Origin: JASFQI01 sp050115555
GTDB taxonomy: Bacteria > Desulfobacterota > DSM-4660 > Desulfatiglandales > HGW-15
Assembly (NCBI GenBank): GCA_050115555.1
Contig: JASFQI010000044.1
Location: 1 to 21,044, forward strand
DNA: 21,044 bases
Reading direction: 5' to 3'
Part shown: one piece after another, positions 1 to 6,804 of the stretch
Numbering within the stretch: position 1 is the first letter of the stretch
Layout of the letters: each line of letters begins with the position of its first letter
Notes under the pieces: generated by a model
Database searches by the model: none
What the model was told of the DNA's origin: nothing
Seen by the model: only the letters and a program-made list of their open reading frames with translations
Program-made: the position numbers and the translations under genes

Positions 1-426
1 GTACTGGATACGGCGACGCGTATCCTGGTCGTAGATAGTGGAGGACAGGAGAACGTGCGGTTCGTGGTCGATCTGCAGGGCGACGACATCGTCCGGCGTT
101 GCGCTCGAATCGAGAAGCTCGAGGTGGGCACGCTGATTTGCAGTGCGGTCTCCAATCCGTTCCACCAGAGGCTGCTTGCTTCGAATATTCAGGTGATTCA
201 GGGCATCTCCGGTACAGTGGAGGATGTTCTAGAGGCTTACCTTCAGGGGGATCTCTTCCAGGAGGCCTTTTTGATGCCGGGGTGCAGGAAAGGCCGGCAG
301 GGGCGATGTACTGGGCCGGCACGAGACGGCAGGGGGTGTGAAAACAGAAGGGGGAAGGAACGGCGGCGCCGTTGCCGGCAATCGGTTTCCAACCCCCAAA
401 ACAGTGAGAAAGTTGAGGAGGCTTGA
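1..426 (+). CDS. NifX/ORP-like metal-cluster binding protein, 5' truncated by window edge
   Basis: The reading frame is open from base 1, so the true start lies outside the window; the GTG at 55 is probably internal. The 141 visible codons resemble the dinitrogenase iron-molybdenum cofactor binding family (NifB C-terminal, NifX and Orange-protein type). The visible sequence holds a beta-alpha core (LEVGTLICSAVSNPF), then a segment reading IQVIQGISGTVEDVLEAYL, and finally the typical MPGC followed by a Gly/Arg-rich basic tail. Proteins of this family bind Fe-S or Mo-containing clusters non-catalytically in the cytoplasm. The gene ends 7 nt before the start of the Mrp-ORP gene, so the two are very likely co-transcribed and functionally linked. 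The basic, low-complexity tail (about residues 100-141) is poorly conserved in such proteins. Family call is fairly sure; the cluster it binds cannot be read from sequence. Confidence 0.8.
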   Translation, partial: VLDTATRILVVDSGGQENVRFVVDLQGDDIVRRCARIEKLEVGTLICSAVSNPFHQRLLASNIQVIQGISGTVEDVLEAYLQGDLFQEAFLMPGCRKGRQGRCTGPARDGRGCENRRGKERRRRCRQSVSNPQNSEKVEEA

Positions 427-433
427 AAAGATC

Positions 434-1672
434 ATGGCGGAAGGGCAACAGAGTTGTGGGATGGAATCTCACAAGGAACAACAACAGCGGCAGGATGCGG
501 AGATCCGTGACCGGTTGGGGCGGATCGGACAGAAAATTCTGGTCATGAGTGGAAAGGGGGGGGTGGGCAAGAGCAGCGTGGCCGCCTTCCTGGCCCTCTT
601 CCTGGCACGCAGGGGAAAGAAAGTCGGACTCATGGACGTGGATCTTCACGGACCGAGCATTCCAAGGCTCCTGGGGTTGACTCAGGACGTCCAGCTTTCG
701 AAGCAGTCGGGAAAGGCACTCCCTGTGACGTGCCTGCCCAACCTCCATGTCATCTCCATTGAATCCCTGATGGGGGAGAACAAGGATGCGGCGACCATCT
801 GGCGAGGCCCGATCAAAATCGGGGTGATTCGCCAGTTCATCTCGGACATCGACTGGCCCGATCTGGATTTTCTGGTCATCGACTCTCCACCGGGAACCGG
901 GGATGAGCCCCTGACCGTGGCACAAACCATTCCGGATGCACGAGCCCTGATCGTGACCACGCCCCAGGAGATCTCACTCGCGGACGTGCGCAAGTCCGTC
1001 AATTTCTGCAAGCAGGTGAACATGAGGATCCTGGGGATCGTGGAGAACATGAGCGGTCTGACGTGCCCCCACTGCGGGGGGCAAATCGACCTCTTTCGGA
1101 CCAACGGAGCCCGCGGGCTGGCCACCAAGGAAGGCATCGAGCTCCTGGGGACCCTTCCCATTGATCCGGAGGTGGTGCTCCTAGGAGACCAGGGAGAACT
1201 GAATCGTGTTGGAGAGAAAAGCAGCACGTTTTCTCAGGCATTCGACGGGATCGTTGAGGCGGTCCTTCGAGACGCGGGTGCGCAGGCATCCCAGAACGTT
1301 CCGAAAGAAGAGCCTAAGGAGGCAGCAGGCATGAACAAACAGGTATTCGCCGTACCGGTCGTCGAAGGAAAGCTCTGCGCTCACTTCGGCCACTGCGATC
1401 AGTTCGCGCTGGTCGAGACGGAAGATGGAAAGATCAAGGGAACGAATATGCATACCCCGCCGCCGCACGAGCCCGGCGTCCTACCCAAGTGGCTCCACGA
1501 GATGGGAGCGCATATCATCATTGCAGGCGGCATGGGCTCCAGGGCCCAGGGCCTTTTCCAGGAAAACGGGATTCAGGTGGTCACAGGTGCGCCGATGGAT
1601 GCCCCGGAGGCCCTGGTCAACCAGTACCTGGCCGGTATGCTGATCACCGGAGCGAACGTCTGCGATCACTGA
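434..1672 (+). CDS. mrp: Mrp/NBP35-type P-loop ATPase fused to a NifX/ORP-like domain (MrpORP-like Fe-S carrier)
   Basis: The 412-residue protein is a deviant-Walker P-loop ATPase of the Mrp/Nbp35 family that carries and transfers Fe-S clusters. Residues 40-48 are the Walker A motif GKGGVGKSS, DSPPGTGDE follows as the switch region, and C211-P-H-C214 is the paired cysteine motif that holds a bridging cluster at the dimer interface. Residues from about 300 to 412 form a second domain of the NifX/Orange-protein family (HFGHCDQF, then GGMGSRAQGLF). This is the architecture called MrpORP in Desulfovibrio, where it is tied to the ORP complex. ATG 434 is preferred over an upstream GTG at 338 because GAGGAG lies at 415-420 (a rather long 13-nt spacer) and the 338 start would overlap the upstream gene by 89 nt. 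No N-terminal four-cysteine Nbp35 extension is present. An internal start at 1331 may give a second product. Confidence 0.9.
   Translation: MAEGQQSCGMESHKEQQQRQDAEIRDRLGRIGQKILVMSGKGGVGKSSVAAFLALFLARRGKKVGLMDVDLHGPSIPRLLGLTQDVQLSKQSGKALPVTCLPNLHVISIESLMGENKDAATIWRGPIKIGVIRQFISDIDWPDLDFLVIDSPPGTGDEPLTVAQTIPDARALIVTTPQEISLADVRKSVNFCKQVNMRILGIVENMSGLTCPHCGGQIDLFRTNGARGLATKEGIELLGTLPIDPEVVLLGDQGELNRVGEKSSTFSQAFDGIVEAVLRDAGAQASQNVPKEEPKEAAGMNKQVFAVPVVEGKLCAHFGHCDQFALVETEDGKIKGTNMHTPPPHEPGVLPKWLHEMGAHIIIAGGMGSRAQGLFQENGIQVVTGAPMDAPEALVNQYLAGMLITGANVCDH
1316..1333 (+). promoter_or_regulatory. Internal Shine-Dalgarno plus in-frame ATG at the ORP-like domain boundary
   Basis: AAGGAGG (1316-1322) lies 8 nt upstream of an ATG (1331-1333) that is in frame with the Mrp gene and falls exactly where the C-terminal NifX/ORP-like domain begins (residue 300). 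It matches the anti-Shine-Dalgarno sequence better than the gene's own start does. It could allow separate translation of a 113-residue ORP-like protein, or it could be a relic of two once-separate genes. No expression data can be read from sequence. Confidence 0.5.
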
Positions 1673-1756
1673 GGCGAAGACAGCACGCGTGAAGCAAGGG
1701 TCGGATCGGAACCTGTAAAGGCGATAGGTTGTTCTTGCGAGCAAAAGGAACGCGAA

Positions 1757-2104
1757 ATGGAAAAAGTGGCGATTGTAGGGTGTGGCGCTTACATGGACAG
1801 CGGCTATGGCTGTCCCGGGGAATGGCGTTGCCTGAAGGCTGCCGCCCTGGGGGATGGGACGTTCGAGAACCCTTCACAGGTGGTCGCGTTTGTACGCTGT
1901 GAGTGCCCGGGCCGGAGTATGGTGGCGAACCTGGGCATGGCCATGAAGCTCTCCGAGCTCAAGCCGGACAAGGTATACCTGAGCTCCTGCCTCGTGAATG
2001 CCAAGCCCGGCTGTCCATACGCCAGCGCAGAGGAGATGGCGGAGATCCTGAAAAGCAAGACAGGGATACCAGTGGTTTTGGGCACCCACGACTACCACGG
2101 GTAG
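1757..2104 (+). CDS. CGGC-domain putative metal-binding protein (variant motif)
   Basis: The 115-residue protein resembles the CGGC-domain family, small cysteine-rich proteins predicted to bind metal and often found near Fe-S or hydrogenase genes in anaerobes. Visible features are an N-terminal strand with C9, a Y-x-C-P-G stretch (C19) and C25, a central R-C-E-C-P-G-R motif, then SSCLVNAKPGCPY and the family-typical C-terminal GTHDYH. The namesake Cys-Gly-Gly-Cys appears as Cys-Glu-Cys, one residue shorter. The start is supported by AAAGGA at 1744-1749, 7 nt before the ATG. It lies 84 nt downstream of the Mrp-ORP gene on the same strand and is likely part of the same transcript. Function is unknown beyond probable metal or cluster binding. 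Confidence 0.75.
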   Translation: MEKVAIVGCGAYMDSGYGCPGEWRCLKAAALGDGTFENPSQVVAFVRCECPGRSMVANLGMAMKLSELKPDKVYLSSCLVNAKPGCPYASAEEMAEILKSKTGIPVVLGTHDYHG

Positions 2105-2146
2105 CGCTCGGGTCGCCTTCGTCGTGAACACGCCCCGCCCGCCTAT

Positions 2147-2226
2147 CCCGGCCCAGGATATCGGGATGGCCGGGCCGCTCAAGTAAGGGCGCTTCCCCCG
2201 CGGGGAGACGCCCTCGGGGTGTTTTT
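2147..2226 (+). terminator. Tandem strong hairpins between CGGC gene and zinc-ribbon gene (possible attenuator or terminator)
   Basis: Two stems follow one another in the 137-nt gap. The first is CCCGGCC (2147-2153) with GGCCGGG (2168-2174), loop 14 nt. The second pairs AGGGCG (2186-2191) with CGCCCT (2209-2214) and continues inward, after one mismatch, through TTCCCC with GGGGAG to a CGC loop. A short T run (2222-2226) follows, but 7 nt after the stem, so a classical intrinsic terminator is uncertain. The Shine-Dalgarno of the next gene begins a few bases later. Confidence 0.45.
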
Positions 2227-2241
2227 CGAAAGGAGGAGAAT

Positions 2242-2451
2242 ATGCCGACACAAGGATCGGGATCCGGAAGAGGCGGCGGCCGGGGGCAGGGAAACCCCGG
2301 ACAGGGTAGAGGCATGGGAGGCGGTCGCGCTATGGGCCCCGGAGGCCAGTGCGTCTGTCCCGAATGTGGCCACACGGTTCCACACGAGCGGGGAACGCCC
2401 TGTTTTGAACTCAAATGCCCGAAGTGTGGTGCGTATATGACGCGGGAGTAG
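2242..2451 (+). CDS. Glycine-rich zinc-ribbon mini-protein
   Basis: A 69-residue protein with a strong ribosome binding site (AAAGGAGG, ending 5 nt before the ATG). Residues 1-35 are almost entirely Gly, Arg, Gln and Pro with no predicted fold. The second half holds two CxxC knuckles, C-P-E-C-G and C-P-K-C-G, separated by H-T-V-P-H-E-R-G-T-P-C, consistent with a rubredoxin-like or zinc-ribbon metal site; extra Cys and His residues lie between the knuckles. I do not recognise a named function. Its place after the NifX-like, Mrp-ORP and CGGC genes suggests a role in the same metal-cluster system, perhaps as a metal or Fe-S handling partner. It converges on the ABC gene with only 14 nt between stop codons. 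Confidence 0.75.
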   Translation: MPTQGSGSGRGGGRGQGNPGQGRGMGGGRAMGPGGQCVCPECGHTVPHERGTPCFELKCPKCGAYMTRE

Positions 2452-2465
2452 GACCGAACTTTTCC

Positions 2466-4571
2466 TTACGTTGCCCGCATGCGATTCAGCCGATAGTAAA
2501 TCCCACCGAGCGTCATGAGTTCCTCGTGGGTCCCTTCCTCGCGAATGCGGCCCTGGTGCATCACGAGGATACGATCGGCCTCTCGAATGGTGGATAGCCG
2601 GTGGGCCACCACGAGCGTGGTGCGATGCTTGGTCATGCGTGCCACCGCCTCCTGAATGAGCCGCTCGGTCTCCGGATCCACACTCGAGGTGGCCTCGTCC
2701 AGGATGAGGATCGACGGGTCCGAGGCCAGGGCCCGGGCAAAGGACAGGAGCTGGCGCTGCCCGGCCGACAGGGTGGCGCCGCTTTCGCCGATCTCGTGGT
2801 ACAGCCCCCCGGAGAGCCGGTCCACGAAGGATCGGGCGTTTGCCTCACCCAGGGCCCGCTCCACCTGAGCCGGTCCGATCCCCTCCCTCCCCAGGGCCAC
2901 ATTGTCGAACACTGTTCCCGCGAAGAGAAACACGTCCTGCATGACCAGGCCGATGTGCGAACGCAGCGCGCGCCGCGGCCATTGGCGCAAATCCATGCCG
3001 TCCAGGCCGATCTCTCCGTGCTTGGGCTCGTAGAGCCGCTCCAGCAGGTGCATCAGGGTGGTTTTTCCACTGCCCGTGGGACCGACCAGGGCCACCATCT
3101 CGCCCGGCCGAACGCGAAAGGAGACCTCCCTCAGAACAGGCTGGTTCGGGACATACTCGAACGAGACCTCCCGGAACTCCACACGTCCCCGAATCCGACC
3201 CGGCGCATGCCCCCCTGAAGGGTCCGGAGTTTCCTCTTCCCGGTGGTCCATGAACTCGAAGATGCGTTCCGTGGAGGCCATGGCCGCCTGCATGATGTTG
3301 TACTTCTCGCTGATGTCCCGAATCGGCTTGAAGAACATCTGCATGTAGCTGATGAACGCCACCAGGGACCCCAGGGAAAGCTGCTCCCGGAGGACCTGCC
3401 CGCCCCCGTACCACAGCAGGAGCGCGACCGCGGAAGAGGCCAGGAGCTCCATGAGCGGCACGAACACGGCAAACACGCGAATCTGCTTCATTCCGGCCAG
3501 GTAGTTCTCGTGGTTGATCGCCGCAAAGGCGTCCCCTTGCTCCTTTTCACGTGCAAAGAGCTGAATGACGCGCATTCCCGTGATTCGCTCCTGAAGAAAG
3601 GCGTTCATCTTGGCGACCTTCTGGCGCAGTTCCCGAAAGGCTTCCCGCGCCATGGCGCTGAACAGGAGGGTCAGCCCGAAGATGAACGGGACCAGACCGA
3701 AGCAGAGGAGGGCCAGTCGCCAGTTCATGTAAAGAAGGATCGCCACAATTCCTGCAAGGAGGAGCACGTCCTTGAACACGGTCACCAGGACGGACTTGAA
3801 AAGTTCGTTCAGGTTCTCGATGTCGTTCGTGGTGCGGGTCACGAGCTGGCCCACGGGATGCCGGTCGAAAAACCGCATGGCCTGATCCTGCATGCGTTCA
3901 AAGAGCCGGGTCCGAATATCCTGCATCATGCCCTGCCCGGTTCGCTCCAAGAGGTAGTGCTGGGCATAGCCTGCGGCGAGCGAGAAGGTGAGGAGGCAGA
4001 GAATAAGGAGTCCTACCCCGGTCACGCCGCGCAGGTCGCCGGAGCGCACCGAGGAGAGCGTGGATGGATCGAGCCGGTTCAGGATGGGTAGAGGAACGGC
4101 CAGGGACCCATCGTCAAAGGCAAAGACCTCTTCCGACCGGGCTGCTACATCCAGCTTGGATACATACTCGCGGGGCACACGATAGTACCGGATTTTTGAA
4201 AGGGTTCCCCGTTTTCGCAGGCGGTGCACCTCCTGCGGGTCCGCCTTCTCCAGAGACTGTTGGGAAATCAGGCCGAATCGGCCGTCTCGACCTTTTTGGA
4301 GGTCGTTCAGACCACCGCCTGCGCCGATGGTTCCGGTGCCCTCCTCGGAGATACGAATGCGGTACCAGGGCGCCACGATGAAACGGTCGATGGCGAGCTT
4401 GGAAAGGTAAGGTGGCGCCAGGTCGAGGGCCGTGCCCAGGAGCGTGAACGCCAGGGCGAGGAAGATGATGCGGACGTGAGGGCGGGCAAACGGGATCAGC
4501 CTTCTGAGCAGCCTCAGATTGTAAGGCTTCCCCAGGTGTCCTTCCTCCATGTATCCGTATTCCCCGTACAC
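2466..4571 (-). CDS. ABC exporter half-transporter, catalytically competent subunit with large extracytoplasmic insert (BmrD/YheH-like)
   Basis: A 701-residue type IV ABC exporter: six-helix membrane domain followed by an ATPase domain. The ATPase motifs are intact: Walker A GPTGSGKTT (K503), signature LSAGQ (601-605, Ala in place of the first Gly), Walker B LILDEATS with catalytic E626, and switch H657. About 115 residues, rich in charge and lacking hydrophobic runs, are inserted between the first two membrane helices, facing outside. An extracellular cap of this kind is known in BmrD of the BmrCD heterodimer. GTG at 4571 is chosen because AAAGGAAAGG lies 6 nt upstream and the protein then begins YGEYGYMEEGHLGKPY, the usual start of this subfamily; TTG at 4601 and an ATG 7 codons further in are alternatives. 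The preceding gene on the same strand encodes the partner subunit. Substrate unknown; multidrug or lipid export is plausible. Confidence 0.9.
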   Translation of the reverse strand: MYGEYGYMEEGHLGKPYNLRLLRRLIPFARPHVRIIFLALAFTLLGTALDLAPPYLSKLAIDRFIVAPWYRIRISEEGTGTIGAGGGLNDLQKGRDGRFGLISQQSLEKADPQEVHRLRKRGTLSKIRYYRVPREYVSKLDVAARSEEVFAFDDGSLAVPLPILNRLDPSTLSSVRSGDLRGVTGVGLLILCLLTFSLAAGYAQHYLLERTGQGMMQDIRTRLFERMQDQAMRFFDRHPVGQLVTRTTNDIENLNELFKSVLVTVFKDVLLLAGIVAILLYMNWRLALLCFGLVPFIFGLTLLFSAMAREAFRELRQKVAKMNAFLQERITGMRVIQLFAREKEQGDAFAAINHENYLAGMKQIRVFAVFVPLMELLASSAVALLLWYGGGQVLREQLSLGSLVAFISYMQMFFKPIRDISEKYNIMQAAMASTERIFEFMDHREEETPDPSGGHAPGRIRGRVEFREVSFEYVPNQPVLREVSFRVRPGEMVALVGPTGSGKTTLMHLLERLYEPKHGEIGLDGMDLRQWPRRALRSHIGLVMQDVFLFAGTVFDNVALGREGIGPAQVERALGEANARSFVDRLSGGLYHEIGESGATLSAGQRQLLSFARALASDPSILILDEATSSVDPETERLIQEAVARMTKHRTTLVVAHRLSTIREADRILVMHQGRIREEGTHEELMTLGGIYYRLNRMRAT

Positions 4572-4662
4572 GATCTGCCTTTCCTTTGATGTCCGCTTCA
4601 ATAATCCCCGGACTCTTTCGCCGCAAATCCTGGTGTAAGCCGGGACTTCAAAATCCCCTGGT

Positions 4663-4684
4663 CCTGCCGGTGTGTGCCGGCAGG
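4663..4684 (-). repeat. Perfect 8-bp hairpin between the two ABC genes
   Basis: CCTGCCGG (4663-4670), a TGTGTG spacer and CCGGCAGG (4677-4684) make a perfect stem just after the stop codon of the first-transcribed ABC subunit. No T run follows directly on the transcribed strand (only TTTT about 10 nt on), so it looks more like an mRNA-stabilising or processing hairpin than a terminator. Confidence 0.5.
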
Positions 4685-4690
4685 GAGGGT

Positions 4691-6469
4691 TTACGTTTCG
4701 AGCTCGCGCTCCAACTGCTGCCGGTTGTAGAGCGTGGTGTACTCGCCACCCAGGGACATGAGGTCGTCGTGGGTGCCTTCTTCCGCCAGCCGGCCCTGCT
4801 CAAGGACGAGAATACGATCTGCCCGGCGGATGGTGGCGAGGCGGTTGGAAACGAAGAGATGCGTCTTCCCGGCCCGTTGGGCCAGGACCCGGTTCAGGAT
4901 GCGCTCCTCGGTTCGCGTATCCACCATGGACAGGGCATCGTCCAAAATGAGGACCGGGGGATCCGATACCAGGGCGCGTGCGAGGGTCAGACGCTGGCGC
5001 TGGCCGCCGGAGAGCGAAAGGCCCCGTTCGCCCACCCACGCATCGAGCCCTCCGTCCATGGCTCGGAGCTCCTCGTAGAGCTGTGCGGTATCCAGGGCGT
5101 GGATCAGGGTCTCATCCGGGATGTCCTTGCGCCCGAGGAGCAGGTTGTTGCGAATCGTGTCCGAGAACAGGACGGCCTCCTGGGGCACGAATCCCACAGC
5201 CCGGCGGAGATCCTCGAGACCGTATTGCGTGACGTCCACTCCGTCCATATATACGGTGTTCGAAGGGATGGGGATCATGCGGGGAAAGCACAGGAGAAGC
5301 GTGGTCTTGCCTGAACCCACCCGGCCCACCAGGGCTGCGGTTTCTCCCTCGGCAATGGAAAAGCGGATATCTCGAAGGACGTCGCTTTCCTGCTCCGGGT
5401 ACCGCACATGGAGGCCGTCCACACCAAGGTTCCCCCGGATCCCTTCCTGCAATCGAACGGGCTGGACTGGTGAGACGATATCCGGCTCCTCCTCGAGGAT
5501 CCCGTTGATTCGACGCATGGACGCGGAGCCTCTCTGCATCAGGTTGGTCACCCACCCGAGGGCCATCAGCGGCCAGGCCATGAGGTTGAGGTAGGTGGTG
5601 AACGCCACGAAATCCCCCGTGCTGATCTGGTCCAAAACGGTCAGCCTTCCTCCAAACCAGACCACCACGCCCAGCCCGAGATTCGTGAACACGGTCATCA
5701 AGGGGAGAAACAGGGCCAGGGTTCGGGCGAGGTGCAGGTTTTTGGACACATAGCGCTCCCCCTCTTCCTGAACGCGCTGCAGGAGCCAGGGCTCACGGGC
5801 ATACGCCTTGATGATGCGGATCCCCGAGAACCCCTCCCGAATGCGTTCCGTCAGGCTGGAGAACCCCTGTTGGACCTGCTCATATCCCAAGGACATGCGG
5901 CGGGTCATCCGTCGAGTGAACACCACGATCAGGGGCATGGGAATGAGAGCGATTACGGTCAGGCGTGGACTGATGTGGAGCATGAACCCGATGGTCGCGG
6001 TCCCAAGCACGAGTGCATCGGCCAGTGCCACGACACCCATGCCCATGGCCATGCGCACGGCGTTCATGTCGTTGATGGATCGGGCCATCACGTCTCCCGT
6101 ACGTGTCCGCTGGTAAAAAGAGGGGCTCAGGACCTGGAGATGTGTGTACAGACGGTTTCGTAGCGACTCCTCGATGATGCGGGAGTGTCCGAGAAGGGCG
6201 TAGCGCCATATGAACCGGAAGCAGGCGATGGCTGCGGCCAGTCCCAGGATGATGCCGGCGTACTGAAGGAGCAGGGCCGTGGTGGCCTGAAGCGTGGTCA
6301 AGGCATCCACGGCGGAACGAATGACCAGGGGGATCTGAAGCTGCAGCAGGTCCACCACCAGGAGAAAGAGGAAGCCGATCGCAAGGCGTCCCGCATGCGC
6401 ACGAAAAGCGGGCAGAAGCGGACGAAAGACGCGAACGGTGCCGCCGAGATGTGGCCGGGAAATCCTCAT
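4691..6469 (-). CDS. ABC exporter half-transporter, degenerate-site subunit (BmrC/YheI/MdlA-like)
   Basis: A 592-residue half-transporter with an N-terminal six-helix membrane domain and a C-terminal ATPase domain. Walker A (GRVGSGKTT, K388) and the signature LSGGQ are canonical. The Walker B catalytic Glu is Asp (LILDDALS, D511) and the switch His is Asn (SNRLATI, N542). Degeneration of one site is typical of heterodimeric exporters such as BmrCD, TmrAB and TM287/288. Here the canonical LSGGQ would complete the partner's working site, while this subunit's Asp/Asn site would face the partner's altered LSAGQ. ATG at 6469 is preferred because GGAG lies 5 nt upstream and the protein then begins close to the first helix. 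An upstream in-frame ATG at 6565 would add a Pro-rich, unconserved-looking 32-residue leader with a badly spaced GAGG. It is probably the first gene of the pair. Confidence 0.9.
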   Translation of the reverse strand: MRISRPHLGGTVRVFRPLLPAFRAHAGRLAIGFLFLLVVDLLQLQIPLVIRSAVDALTTLQATTALLLQYAGIILGLAAAIACFRFIWRYALLGHSRIIEESLRNRLYTHLQVLSPSFYQRTRTGDVMARSINDMNAVRMAMGMGVVALADALVLGTATIGFMLHISPRLTVIALIPMPLIVVFTRRMTRRMSLGYEQVQQGFSSLTERIREGFSGIRIIKAYAREPWLLQRVQEEGERYVSKNLHLARTLALFLPLMTVFTNLGLGVVVWFGGRLTVLDQISTGDFVAFTTYLNLMAWPLMALGWVTNLMQRGSASMRRINGILEEEPDIVSPVQPVRLQEGIRGNLGVDGLHVRYPEQESDVLRDIRFSIAEGETAALVGRVGSGKTTLLLCFPRMIPIPSNTVYMDGVDVTQYGLEDLRRAVGFVPQEAVLFSDTIRNNLLLGRKDIPDETLIHALDTAQLYEELRAMDGGLDAWVGERGLSLSGGQRQRLTLARALVSDPPVLILDDALSMVDTRTEERILNRVLAQRAGKTHLFVSNRLATIRRADRILVLEQGRLAEEGTHDDLMSLGGEYTTLYNRQQLERELET

Positions 6470-6565
6470 GGGCGCTCCGATCGGGTTTCGCTCCGTGCCT
6501 CGTGGGGAGGAAGCTCCTGGAGGCAAGGGGTCCAAGGTCAGGGGTTGAATGTTTGGCTCACGCAT

Positions 6566-6804
6566 TCCTCAAGCTTGCTGAGGGGAGATTCCATTGGGGG
6601 ATACTGGAAGGGGACCGGACTTGTCAAGGGGCATGCACGCGGATCCTCAAGAATCCCCTTGAGAAAAAGGGCACGAGTTTCTATGATTTGGAACGGAATT
6701 TGGAAGATTTCGCAAAATCCCGCTCGAACGCTTTCTGAAACGCTGTAATTCTTGGGAATGGAAAGGGAAGGTCATCGGGTCCCAGGCTTTTAAGACTCCA
6801 TCCT
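6566..6804. promoter_or_regulatory. Divergent intergenic region with an 8-bp inverted repeat
   Basis: This 239-nt gap separates the leftward ABC pair from the rightward MEMO-like gene and should hold promoters for both. The clearest structure is TCAAGGGG (6624-6631) and CCCCTTGA (6655-6662), a perfect 8-bp inverted repeat with a 23-nt spacer. That could be an operator or a hairpin in either leader. I see no convincing -35/-10 pair. Confidence 0.4.

Noticed and set aside
338..433. GTG start adding 32 residues to the Mrp-ORP protein
   Set aside because: Overlaps the upstream NifX-like gene by 89 nt and yields a basic, unconserved leader; ATG 434 follows a GAGGAG site.
6470..6565. 32-residue Pro-rich leader on the degenerate ABC subunit
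   Set aside because: Its ribosome binding site abuts the ATG, the sequence is not family-like, and ATG 6469 has a well-spaced GGAG; kept only as an alternative.
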